DNA of 64,000 nucleotides from Paraburkholderia atlantica (GTDB lineage: Bacteria; Pseudomonadota; Gammaproteobacteria; Burkholderiales; Burkholderiaceae), in contig NZ_WHNQ01000003.1 of assembly GCF_009362785.1 (NCBI RefSeq), forward strand, positions 186,001 through 250,000, given 5' to 3'. The notes under the pieces are model-generated. The model ran no database searches, had not been told where the DNA came from, and saw nothing but the letters and a program-made list of their open reading frames with translations. Made by a program: the position numbers and the translations under genes. Positions 18,250 through 26,203 of this stretch are shown one piece after another (position 1 is the stretch's first letter; every line of letters starts with the position of its first letter).

Positions 18250-19506
18250 ATGGCTTCAATGATCCAGCGAACGACCCTGTTCGCCTGTCTGCGCGCGGCT
18301 TCCGTCGCGGCTTGCCTGTCCATCGCCGCACTTGGCGCGCACGCCGCCGATCTGGTGATCGCAGGCCGGGACGACATCTACGGCCGCGGACTCGCGCAGG
18401 CGGTGGACGGCTACAAGAAACAGCACCCGGGCGTCGATATCGAGTTGCTGAAGCTGCCGAACAACGACCTGTATCAGAAGCTGAAGCTGTCGTTACGCGA
18501 AAACACGCACGCCTATGACCTGGTGATGATGGACGACACCTGGTCCCCCGAATTCATCGCCAACGGATGGCTTCAGCCGCTGCCCGCCGCGCTCGCGGAC
18601 GCCGATATGGTGACGTCGACGGTCTCCCTCGGACGCGCGCCGACGGGGACCTTGTACGCGATGCCGGTCGTCGGCAATGCCGAGATGTTCGCCTATCGCA
18701 AGGATCTGCTCGCGAGTCGCGGCCTGCAGCCGCCGCGCAACTGGGACGAGGTACTGAAGATCGCACAGACCATCGGTACCGCCGACAAGGACGTGTCGGC
18801 TGTCGTGTTTCGCGGCGTGAAGGGCAACCCCGTCGTCACCGGTTTTCTGCCGATCCTTTGGGCCTATGGCGGAGAAGTCGTCGACACGAACGGCAAGGTC
18901 ACGATCGATTCGCCCGAAGCACTGGCCGCGCTGAAAATGCTGCTCGCGCTGAAGAAGTGGGCACCGAAAGACGTCGACGTGTATGGCGCCGGTGAAGTGC
19001 GCGACGCATTGCAGGGCGGCACGGCCGCGCAAGCCATCGAAGTGTGGCCCGCCTGGCTGCCCGCGCTCGACGATCCGGCGAAATCGCGCGTCGTCGGCCA
19101 GGTCGCGCTGCAACCGCCGCCCGGACAGGTCAAGGGACCGGCGCCGATGCTCGGCATCTGGCAAATGGGCATCGCGAAAGATGCCGCGCATGCGAAAGTA
19201 GCGGCGGATTTCCTCGCTTACCTGACTTCGTCGGCGACGCAAACACAACTGGCCGTGCTCGGCATTCCGCCGACGCGCAAGAGCGTCTTCGTCAATCCGG
19301 CACTCGTCAAGCAATATCGTTGGTATCCGGACCAGCTGAAGGCGCTCGAAGCGGGCCGGGCGCGGCCCCGCGTTAAGGATTGGCAGCAGATCGAGGCGAT
19401 TCTCGGCGACGCGTTGCAACTCGCGCTGACGGGGCAGGCCGCGCCCGACGCAGCGTTGCATCAGGCCGCGCAGAAAATCGCCCAGGCCAACGCCGCAGTG
19501 CAGTGA
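18250..19506 (+). CDS. Extracellular solute-binding protein, family 1 (carbohydrate-type ABC importer)
   Basis: A signal peptide (TLFACLRAASVAACLSIAALGAHA) precedes a family 1 binding protein of about 390 residues: DLVIAGRDDIYGRGLAQAVDGYKKQHPGVDIELLKLPNNDLYQKLKLSL and later YDLVMMDDTWSPEFIANGWLQPL. The ATG at 18250 is preceded by GAGGAA and AAGAG. Binding proteins of this family deliver sugars, polyols or glycerophosphodiesters to MalFG/UgpAE-type permeases, which follow directly. The PI-PLC-like gene at the end of the cluster hints at an inositol- or glycerophosphate-derived ligand, but this is inference. Confidence 0.88.
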   Translation: MASMIQRTTLFACLRAASVAACLSIAALGAHAADLVIAGRDDIYGRGLAQAVDGYKKQHPGVDIELLKLPNNDLYQKLKLSLRENTHAYDLVMMDDTWSPEFIANGWLQPLPAALADADMVTSTVSLGRAPTGTLYAMPVVGNAEMFAYRKDLLASRGLQPPRNWDEVLKIAQTIGTADKDVSAVVFRGVKGNPVVTGFLPILWAYGGEVVDTNGKVTIDSPEALAALKMLLALKKWAPKDVDVYGAGEVRDALQGGTAAQAIEVWPAWLPALDDPAKSRVVGQVALQPPPGQVKGPAPMLGIWQMGIAKDAAHAKVAADFLAYLTSSATQTQLAVLGIPPTRKSVFVNPALVKQYRWYPDQLKALEAGRARPRVKDWQQIEAILGDALQLALTGQAAPDAALHQAAQKIAQANAAVQ

Positions 19507-19546
19507 TAGCGGCAGTGACAGCGCAGGCAAGCGTGGAAACGAGTCG

Positions 19547-20416
19547 ATGAGCCGGTTGCGACGTTATCTGCCGCTGCTCGTCCTGATGAGCCCAGCCGCG
19601 CTCGTGCTCTGCGTGCTAGCGCTCTACCCGGTCGCGCGCGTGCTGATCGATTCGTTTTTCTCGGTGGATTACGCGTCGGGGCATCGCTCGTACATCGGGC
19701 TCGCCAACTATCGATCGGTCATCGCTGACGGCGAATTCGGCATGAGTTTCGTCAATACGATCCAGTTCATGATCGTGGCCTCGCTCGCCGAAGTGCTGTT
19801 CGGACTCGCGCTCGCGCTGCTGTTCGTCCGCGCGTTTGCGGGCCGGCGCATCGCGTTGCCGCTCGCCGTGCTGCCGATGATGCTCTCGACGCTCGTGTGC
19901 TCCGCCATCTGGCGCAACTGGCTCAATTACCGCGGCTTTCTGAATGCGCTGCTCAAGACGGTAGGTCTGCCGGCGGTGCCCTGGCTATCCGATCCGCACC
20001 TCGCGCTGTGGTCGCTGATGCTGGTCGATGTCTGGCAGTGGACGCCGATGGCATTCCTGATCATTCTCGCGGGGCTACAGTCGATTCCGCCTGAAATCGC
20101 CGAGGCGGCACGCACCGACGGCGCGAACGAATGGCAGTGCCTGCGCTACATCACGCTGCCGCTCGTTGCACCTCACGTCGCCCTCGCGATGCTGTTGCGC
20201 TCGATCGATACCTTCAAGCTGTTCGACAAAGTGTACGCGTTGACGGGCGGCGGTCCCGGCAATGCCACGCAGACGCTATCGACGTACATCTACGACACGG
20301 GTTTCCGCTTCTTCAACGTCGGACCTGCCAGCGCGGCTTCGGTATTGATGCTGCTCACGTGCGCGGTGCTGGTCTCGGGATACATATGGAAATCGGCAGT
20401 CAAGCGCGACCGTTGA
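19547..20416 (+). CDS. Sugar-type ABC transporter permease (MalF/UgpA class)
   Basis: The 289-residue protein has six hydrophobic segments and the EAA loop of the MalF class (IPPEIAEAARTDGANEWQCLRYITLPLVAP). It begins 40 nt after the binding-protein gene and its stop overlaps the next permease start as TGATG (20414-20418), so the two permeases are translationally coupled. It should form one half of the heterodimeric channel. Confidence 0.9.
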   Translation: MSRLRRYLPLLVLMSPAALVLCVLALYPVARVLIDSFFSVDYASGHRSYIGLANYRSVIADGEFGMSFVNTIQFMIVASLAEVLFGLALALLFVRAFAGRRIALPLAVLPMMLSTLVCSAIWRNWLNYRGFLNALLKTVGLPAVPWLSDPHLALWSLMLVDVWQWTPMAFLIILAGLQSIPPEIAEAARTDGANEWQCLRYITLPLVAPHVALAMLLRSIDTFKLFDKVYALTGGGPGNATQTLSTYIYDTGFRFFNVGPASAASVLMLLTCAVLVSGYIWKSAVKRDR

Positions 20417-21267
20417 TGCCGCTCGCCCGGTTGCGCGGTTTCGCGCGACGCTCGTCCGGTGCCGCGCTGCGAGGACTGTTGCGGGTCGCTGCGCTGGCGG
20501 TGTTGCTGCTGCCGTGCATATGGATGTCTGGCGCGGCCTTTACGCCGACGCTGGAACGCCTCGCCCATCCGCTTTCGTTGTGGCCTTCGGCGCCCACGCT
20601 CGAGCATTTCGCGGCGGTGTGGGAAAGCGGCATGGCCCAGTCGGTGCTGAACTCCGTGTGGGTCGCGGTGGGCGCCACGTTGCTCGCACTCGCGCTCGCT
20701 TTTCCGGCGGCCTATGCGCTCGCGCGACTGGCGTTTCCGGCGCGACTCGATCTGCTGTTCCTGATGCTCGTGCTGGCACTGAAGCTGATGCCGCCTATCA
20801 CCGTGGCCGTACCGCTGTTTTCGCTGGCCAAGTGGCTTCATCTGCTCGATTCGCTATTTGGGCTGGTACTCGCCTATCAGCTGTACGCGTTACCGATGGC
20901 GATCTGGATGTTGCTGCCGTTCGTGCGCGACGTGCCGATCGAATTCGAGGAGGCCGCGGCGCTCGACGGCGCGAACCTCGCGCAGCGGATCGTCTTCATC
21001 GTCATGCCGCTGTGCGCGCCAGGTCTCGTTGCCACCGCGATCTTCGTGTTCATCATCGCGTGGAACGAGTTTCTGCTGGCGCTGTTGTTCGTCTCGTCGC
21101 CGAGTCATTTCACACTGCCGCTCACGATGGCGGGTTACGTGACCGAGAACGGCATCGACTGGGGCGAACTGATGAGCGCGGGGTTGATTTCGTCGGTGCC
21201 GACGCTTCTGCTCGCGGGCTATGTGCAGCGCTATCTGCTGCAGGGCTTTTCGGGCGGATTGAAGTAA
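20416..21267 (+). CDS. Sugar-type ABC transporter permease (MalG/UgpE class)
   Basis: A 283-residue polytopic permease with a MalG-class EAA loop (VPIEFEEAAALDGANLAQRIVFIVMPLCAPGL). The ATG at 20416 overlaps the upstream stop and gives a basic N-terminus before the first span; an ATG at 20386 in the same frame would add ten residues. No ATPase gene follows, unlike most CUT1 importers, so the complex must use an ATPase encoded elsewhere. Confidence 0.9.
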   Translation: MPLARLRGFARRSSGAALRGLLRVAALAVLLLPCIWMSGAAFTPTLERLAHPLSLWPSAPTLEHFAAVWESGMAQSVLNSVWVAVGATLLALALAFPAAYALARLAFPARLDLLFLMLVLALKLMPPITVAVPLFSLAKWLHLLDSLFGLVLAYQLYALPMAIWMLLPFVRDVPIEFEEAAALDGANLAQRIVFIVMPLCAPGLVATAIFVFIIAWNEFLLALLFVSSPSHFTLPLTMAGYVTENGIDWGELMSAGLISSVPTLLLAGYVQRYLLQGFSGGLK

Positions 21268-21324
21268 CGCGCTCCAACTTCGCGTCGCCGTTGCAGCAGA
21301 CGCTTTGCTTATCCAGAGGTTTTC

Positions 21325-22209
21325 TTGCGCCCTGTCCTGAGCCATCCCACCGTTTCGCCCGCTGACTGGATGTCGACCATCGATGGCAGCCGCTTGCTGT
21401 CTGCACTGACCTTGCCGGGCAGCCATGACACCTGCGCCTACACGGTCGATGACCGGCTCGCGCGCACACAACATGCTGCGCTCGACGATCAGTTTCACCA
21501 TGGCGTGCGAGTCCTCGACATCCGCTGCCGCCATGACCGCGATCGGTTTGCGATTCATCACGGCGGCATCTCGCTGGGTCTGAGTTTCGACGATGTGATA
21601 CGGACATGCGCTCAGTTTCTCGCGCGTCACCCGAGCGAATCCATCGTCATGTCGGTCAAGGACGAATGGCCCGCGAGTGACTGCGTCCGCGCGTTCGCCG
21701 CGACCTTCGAATGGTATGTGGAGCGACACGCTGCGGTGCGCTGGCACCTTGCTTCCGAACTGCCGCTGCTGGAGGCGGTGCGCGGGAGCATCGTGCTACT
21801 GCGGCGCTTTGCGAGTGACAAGCCGCTCGGCATAGACCTGACTGCCTGGCCTGACAACGCGACGTTCGATATCGACGACGTGCCGGCTCCGTTCACCATT
21901 CAGGATGAGTTTCGCGTGCCAGTGCCGGCATCGATCGCTTACAAATGGCGTGCCATCGATTCGCTTCTAGATCTCGCGCCTGGCCTGTGCGACGAGCGTT
22001 GGGTCATCAACTTTTGCAGCGGCACAGGGATGGCGGCACCACCGGTCGTCGTGGCGTGTGGCGATACACAGCATCGCGGTATTCACGACCAGCTTGCCGA
22101 GCGGCTCGCGACTCGTCCGGGACCAAGCGGCACCCTACTGCTCGACTTTTGCGACTGGCAGGACTGGCGCCTCGTTGATGCGTTGATCGATTGCAACGGA
22201 AGCCGATAA
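21325..22209 (+). CDS. PI-PLC-like phosphodiesterase (phosphatidylinositol-specific phospholipase C X domain)
   Basis: The 294-residue product has the catalytic X-domain plan of bacterial PI-PLC: LTLPGSHDTC with His34, then VLDIRCR with Asp65 and Arg67, and FAIHHGG with His78 or His79, matching the two catalytic histidines and the Asp/Arg pair of the Bacillus enzyme. Such enzymes cleave the inositol-phosphate ester to a cyclic phosphate. No signal peptide is visible, so it may act in the cytoplasm or be exported another way. The TTG at 21325 has AGAGG about 6 nt upstream; the first ATG is at 21370 and would leave the catalytic part intact. It follows the importer permeases after 57 nt on the same strand. 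Confidence 0.85.
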   Translation: MRPVLSHPTVSPADWMSTIDGSRLLSALTLPGSHDTCAYTVDDRLARTQHAALDDQFHHGVRVLDIRCRHDRDRFAIHHGGISLGLSFDDVIRTCAQFLARHPSESIVMSVKDEWPASDCVRAFAATFEWYVERHAAVRWHLASELPLLEAVRGSIVLLRRFASDKPLGIDLTAWPDNATFDIDDVPAPFTIQDEFRVPVPASIAYKWRAIDSLLDLAPGLCDERWVINFCSGTGMAAPPVVVACGDTQHRGIHDQLAERLATRPGPSGTLLLDFCDWQDWRLVDALIDCNGSR

Positions 22210-22243
22210 CGCCTCGCTGCGAGCGTAACGTTGCCGGCAAATC

Positions 22244-22438
22244 TCAGCGTGATTCCTTTGCTCGCGGCTGCCGCGGTGGCGGCCTCGATTCTGGTCCGCG
22301 CCTCACCGGTTCACGCGTACAGGCGTCCGGCGGCGTGACATAGGGAACGTCGTCGCGACAACACGCATAGATCGGAAATCCATACGCGTTCGTGCCGACG
22401 ATGGTCGTTGGGCCGTGCAGCGGGCACACCGCCTTCAT
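22244..22438 (-). CDS. Small Cys-containing hypothetical protein, 64 aa
   Basis: The ATG at 22438 is preceded by GGAGGAGG at a good spacing, which marks it as a real start although the frame is open further upstream. The product begins MKAVCPLHGPTTIVGTNAYG, then FPIYACCRDDVPY; CPLHG followed by CC resembles a small metal-binding knuckle. The C-terminal third is basic and proline/arginine rich. No family was recognised. It faces the PI-PLC gene convergently. Confidence 0.65.
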   Translation of the reverse strand: MKAVCPLHGPTTIVGTNAYGFPIYACCRDDVPYVTPPDACTREPVRRGPESRPPPRQPRAKESR

Positions 22439-23274
22439 GACGCCTCCTCCAGACGCATCGATCAATCGCTTCCATCCTACGCTCGCACGGGATAGATGTT
22501 CTATGTGCGCCTGCATTCGCCTTCGCACCGCATGGTCCCGCGCACCACCAAGACGCGCATTCACCTACCGTGTCGCGCCGCAGCATTCCTCATCCCCCGA
22601 GCTGAAGGCCCGGTAATGTACTGATTAGCGTATTTGCGCTTACATTCGCGAGCGATTTTGGCGACTTGGTCGGGCGGCAGCCGCGTTGCAAGGAAGCGTC
22701 GGCGGAATTGTCATTTCTTGCACGTCATGCAATGATTCATCCCGGTGCGGGGTGGTGTCATTCCGGCCGTTGCTGACATTTTGGGATGCCTTGGGAATCA
22801 GTCGAAGCGCCCACTCCTCGCCCCCGGCTGTTCCAGTCCGTTGTTTCGACGCACAAAACATCGACCTGGCCCGGCAACCATCTGCGATGGCGGCGATTGC
22901 TGAATCAGGGTATTCACCTACCCCTTCTTCCCGAAAATTTAACATTTTGAAGTTAGAATGAACCCTCTAAAATCGATTGTTTATCTCATCTGATGACAGT
23001 TGAATTAGAGATCGAACCGTCGGAGCAGCCGTACGACCTACCGGCGCGGGTCCGGGCTAATTGGTCGGCTGTGACTCGATGGAAAAACAGCATGTCGTAT
23101 TTCGACTGATGAATACAGACATGAAAATGCGATTCGGCACAATTCATTTTCAGTGTTTATTTAGTCTTACTAATAAGACTTTTACTCCGGGATCCTCACC
23201 GACGATATTCCGCATACTGATTGCGGATATGGTTTCCGGGGCAGGCGGGTTCGAAATTCAATCCAGGAGAAGCA
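22439..23274. other. Intergenic region with an AT-rich stretch upstream of the phasin remnant
   Basis: This gap of about 840 nt changes from high GC to clearly AT-richer sequence from about 22900 to 23240. A possible 38-codon ORF at 22993-23109 (MTVELEIEPSEQPYDLPARV...) has no ribosome site. The region probably contains the promoter of the phasin/phaB unit. No FNR-type TTGAT-N4-ATCAA site was found by eye. Confidence 0.45.
23162..23182 (+). terminator. Small AT-rich hairpin followed by a T-run
   Basis: AGTCTTA (23162-23168) and TAAGACT (23173-23179) form a perfect 7-bp stem with loop CTAA and are followed by TTT. It could be a weak intrinsic terminator or a palindromic operator upstream of the phasin remnant. 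Confidence 0.4.
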
Positions 23275-23430
23275 ATGAAAGACCTTTCGTCCGAAGATTT
23301 ACTGAAATTCTGCCGAACGAAAGTGTCGACGTTCTTTTCTCCCGCCACCGAAGCGTTTGAAGGAACACAGAAACTCGCTGGCCCGGACCGGCAGGCGGGG
23401 AGCACCATTCGGGGCATCTGGAATCTTTGA
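23275..23430 (+). pseudogene. Truncated, frameshifted phasin (PHB granule protein) remnant
   Basis: AGGAGA stands 5 nt before the ATG at 23275, so translation start signals are intact. The 51-residue product contains KVSTFFSPATEAFEGTQKL followed by RQAGSTI, which lines up with the phasin signature (K..T.FGLT.KAFEGVEKLV...Q..KSTLAE). It then ends at a TGA. In the neighbouring frame the sequence goes on as HLESLSSALA, matching the usual ESQ..AL.A that follows, and in a further frame as VSLLADAL, like QELLALQ. At least one frameshift is therefore likely. Full-length phasins are about 180 residues. It stands 222 nt upstream of phaB, the context expected for a phasin. Confidence 0.55.
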
Positions 23431-23651
23431 GCAGTGCGCTGGCGCGGCGTGTCGCTGCTAGCCGACGCACTGAGCTCCATTCGCGCAATACCACAAGCCT
23501 ATAAAAACCCGCGCAGTTCAATCAATGCCGAAGCCGTTCCTCCCATGACGCTGGAGGCGGCAACGCGTTGTGGCAAAACAATGGCGGGTTGTGCGAGACG
23601 GCCATTGGGTATTCACGAACCTCGCAGACATATCGATCACGGATGGAAAGG

Positions 23652-24395
23652 ATGACAAAACGAGTCGTAGTAGTAACGGGCGGCATGGGCGGCCTTGGAG
23701 AAGCGATCAGTACGAAACTGCACGACGCAGGGTATGCGGTGGTAGTCACGCACTCGCCGAGCAACACTGGTGCAGACAAATGGTTGGCGGACATGGAAAC
23801 TCAGGGTCGGAGCTTTCGCGCTTACCCGGTCGACGTGGCCGACTACGACTCATGCCAGCGTTGCGCGGACAAGATTCGGGCGGAAGTCGGCCCGGTGGAC
23901 ATCCTGATCAACAACGCAGGCATCACCCAGGACATGACCCTCAGGAAGATGGACAAGGTGAACTGGGATGCGGTGATTCGCACCAACCTCGACTCGGTCT
24001 TCAACATGACCAAGCCGCTGTGCGAGGAGATGGTCGCACGAGGCTGGGGACGCATCGTCAATATCTCGTCCGTCAATGGCTCGAAAGGCTCGGTCGGCCA
24101 GACCAACTATGCCGCGGCCAAGGCCGGCATGCACGGCTTTACGAAGTCACTGGCGCTGGAAGTGGCGCGCAAAGGCGTCACCGTCAACACGATTTCGCCG
24201 GGCTACCTGGCCACCAAGATGGTCACCGCGATTCCGCAGGAGATCCTCGACACGAAGGTCCTGCCGCATATCCCGATGGGACGTCTCGGCAAGCCCGACG
24301 AAGTCGCGGCGCTCGTGCTCTATCTGTGCTCGGAAGATGCCGGCTTCGTGACCGGCTCCAATATCGCGATCAACGGCGGCCAGCACATGCAGTGA
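23652..24395 (+). CDS. phaB: Acetoacetyl-CoA reductase (NADPH-dependent SDR)
   Basis: The 247-residue short-chain dehydrogenase matches PhaB in length and sequence. It reduces acetoacetyl-CoA to (R)-3-hydroxybutyryl-CoA for PHB synthesis. The cofactor motif TGGMGGLG is at 9-16, NNAG at 87-90, and the catalytic Ser140, Tyr153 and Lys157 are present (ISSVNGSKGSVGQTNYAAAK). The PhaB-type end ITGSNIAINGGQHM is present as VTGSNIAINGGQHMQ. The ATG at 23652 has GGAAAGG directly upstream; the frame is open to 23568. It is followed by several small genes on the same strand. No phaA or phaC is in the window. Confidence 0.93.
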   Translation: MTKRVVVVTGGMGGLGEAISTKLHDAGYAVVVTHSPSNTGADKWLADMETQGRSFRAYPVDVADYDSCQRCADKIRAEVGPVDILINNAGITQDMTLRKMDKVNWDAVIRTNLDSVFNMTKPLCEEMVARGWGRIVNISSVNGSKGSVGQTNYAAAKAGMHGFTKSLALEVARKGVTVNTISPGYLATKMVTAIPQEILDTKVLPHIPMGRLGKPDEVAALVLYLCSEDAGFVTGSNIAINGGQHMQ

Positions 24396-24491
24396 CGCGA
24401 CATACCGCGCCGGTGCGCGCCGGAACACCGGACGAATCGGCGTTAACCATTCACGCAACACCCCTGTGCTTCCATGAGAGAGGAACGTGTC

Positions 24492-24650
24492 ATGAGTGAG
24501 ACCTGGATGGGCCTGATCATTGGGGGCTCGGCCCTCAGCATCGCAATGCTCATGGTGATCGATCACTATCGCCGTGAGCGCATACGGGCAAGACTGCTAC
24601 GCCACCTGGATCATCATGAGTGGTGGCATCAACCGCGCGGGCGAATGTAA
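24492..24650 (+). CDS. Small single-span membrane protein, 52 aa
   Basis: The ATG at 24492 follows AGAGGAA at a good spacing. The product is MSETWMGLIIGGSALSIAML... with one hydrophobic helix at about 5-23, then a basic cytoplasmic-type tail containing YRRERIRARLLRHLDHHEWW and a His-rich patch. It sits 96 nt after phaB on the same strand and 50 nt before the next small gene. No family was recognised; the context suggests a PHB- or stress-linked membrane peptide. Confidence 0.6.
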   Translation: MSETWMGLIIGGSALSIAMLMVIDHYRRERIRARLLRHLDHHEWWHQPRGRM

Positions 24651-24700
24651 GTGCGTCGACCGCGTCAATAAAAAATCGGATACATCGAGAGGGCTGAAGA

Positions 24701-24967
24701 ATGACACCGGAAATCACCGGACAACAAAAGGCCACAGGCCATCAGATCACGGTTCGTACGAGGCGCGGCGGCATGCGGGTCGCCGCAGTGTGGCAGGTAT
24801 TGATGCCGGTCGCCGATGCCATCGAGGACGTACGGATCACGAGCAACCGCAAACGTGATGTCGAAGACATGACGATCGCGTTTGCCGACAGGTTCTCCGG
24901 ATCGCTGCACACCGTTCTCAGGCAGTTCGAGACGATGCCGTGGGTGGCCGCCGCGGAGCTTTGCTGA
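24701..24967 (+). CDS. Hypothetical protein, 88 aa, possibly ACT-like
   Basis: The ATG at 24701 is preceded by GAGAGGGCTGAAGA. The product has a compact beta-alpha-beta look: MRVAAVWQVLMPVADAIEDVRITSNRKRDVEDMTIAF, then a helix FSGSLHTVLRQFETM. The pattern resembles small ACT-type ligand-binding domains but no ligand motif can be fixed. It is part of the rightward series after phaB. Confidence 0.6.
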   Translation: MTPEITGQQKATGHQITVRTRRGGMRVAAVWQVLMPVADAIEDVRITSNRKRDVEDMTIAFADRFSGSLHTVLRQFETMPWVAAAELC

Positions 24968-25027
24968 ACACCGAGGGCCGTGCCGCTTGCGATGGGTCGC
25001 GTCGCTACGAGGACCAGCGCGCGTCAC

Positions 25028-25049
25028 GCTACCTGGCTCGCCAGGTAGC
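25028..25049 (+). repeat. Perfect 9-bp hairpin with CTCG tetraloop
   Basis: GCTACCTGG (25028-25036) pairs fully with CCAGGTAGC (25041-25049) across CTCG. No T-run follows. It lies in the 186-nt gap between the 88-aa and 84-aa genes and may stabilise the upstream mRNA or stop transcription with Rho. Confidence 0.55.
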
Positions 25050-25153
25050 TGGCGGGCGCACGCGCCTCGCAAGCGTTGTTTGGCACAAACTGGCCGATTG
25101 AAGTCGGACGTACACGACCAGACCCAGCCGGTCACCACCTGAGAGAGAAGTGG

Positions 25154-25408
25154 ATGAACACAACAATCAAGAAAGGGCCCCCGGACAGGGAGAGCCCCTA
25201 TACCCCCCTGACTGCTGGAGATGCGATTTCCCATCTCGAACGGATCCTGTCTCACGATGGCGTGGATTCGTTGTTCAGCCGGACCTACTGGCGCGCGCGT
25301 GTCCAGCAGGTGAGTGCGACTCAAGGACTGACTCCGCACCAGCAGGCAAGGCTGGTTAAGCTGCTCGAGTCGCTGCATCCCCCGGTCGGGAGCGCAGAGT
25401 CGTGCTAG
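25154..25408 (+). CDS. Hypothetical protein, 84 aa
   Basis: GAGAGAGAAG just upstream of the ATG at 25154 supports this start over the longer open frame. The product is soluble, proline-rich at the N-terminus and helical afterwards: DAISHLERILSHDGVDSLFSRTYWRARVQQVSATQGLTPHQQARLVKLLESL. No family was recognised. It converges with the DUF3022-like gene 37 nt downstream. Confidence 0.6.
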   Translation: MNTTIKKGPPDRESPYTPLTAGDAISHLERILSHDGVDSLFSRTYWRARVQQVSATQGLTPHQQARLVKLLESLHPPVGSAESC

Positions 25409-25445
25409 TCACTTGTCGACGCGGACGTACACCGTCCGCGACGGA

Positions 25446-25823
25446 TCAGAGCTGATCGTCGACATCCAGCAGCCGATCCTCCACGTGCAGATCTTCGGCG
25501 CACTCTCCCTGCAAGGGCAGTTCCTTGCCTTGCGCACGGAGGCGATCGCGGACCATCTGGCACAGGCGTTCGCGCACGAGGATACGTTGTGCCGTGTCCA
25601 TCTGCGCGTAACGCTGAATCTGCGAAGCCGAAAAGCGCAGTGTGAGCACGCATCGCGCGTCCAGCGTCGTGTCGCCATGTGACTCGATCACCCAGGAGGC
25701 CTGGATGAAGAAGGTCCGGCCGTCGTCGTAGCCGCTGATCGCCGGCGCTTTCGGCGACTCGAATAGCGTGGAAAGAGCCAGTTCGATTTCTTCGATGCGC
25801 TGGTTCAAATCGATGTCTTTCAT
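25446..25823 (-). CDS. DUF3022-like protein, 125 aa
   Basis: The ATG at 25823 has AAGGAGGA 6 nt upstream, the best ribosome site in this cluster. The product starts MKDIDLNQRIEEIELALSTLFESP and contains FFIQASWVIESHGDTTLDARCVLTLRFS, then a helical segment (YAQMDTAQRILVRERLCQMVRDRL). This matches my recollection of the Burkholderiales family DUF3022, of unknown function. The gene points back toward the phaB cluster. Confidence 0.7.
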   Translation of the reverse strand: MKDIDLNQRIEEIELALSTLFESPKAPAISGYDDGRTFFIQASWVIESHGDTTLDARCVLTLRFSASQIQRYAQMDTAQRILVRERLCQMVRDRLRAQGKELPLQGECAEDLHVEDRLLDVDDQL

Positions 25824-26203
25824 TGAAAGTCCTCCTTGTGGTCGAGGCCCCGGCCCCGCTTTTACGCGAGCAAAATCCGTGTCCGGCCGTCGCTGGCTGC
25901 CAGTGTTTCGAGTGGAGCCGGACTCGCAATCCCGTTGCCGCTCACGAGGCAATTTGTACCGATGCCGCCCGTCAGCAGATATTCGCCGGCGTAACAGGCG
26001 ATTCGCACGCTTCACGCAGCGACGATACGACGCCGTCCGACGCCGTCGCGCGCGTATCGCCAGCTCAAATCGCGCTTCAGTTCTTCAAACAGAAGCCGAC
26101 ATAAGGAATAGGCCCAACAAGCATCTGGCTCGCTTGCCCAGCCTGGTCGTCGCACAGACGACTCCCCTATTCCAGCCGGACACAGAACTGAGCAATAACA
26201 ACC

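Noticed and set aside
22640..22961. Overlapping short frames on both strands upstream of the phasin remnant
   Set aside because: No ribosome site and no recognisable product; more likely promoter or spacer sequence.
25028..25049. Hairpin considered as an intrinsic terminator or CRISPR-type repeat
   Set aside because: There is no T-run after it and no second copy nearby, so it is recorded only as a hairpin.
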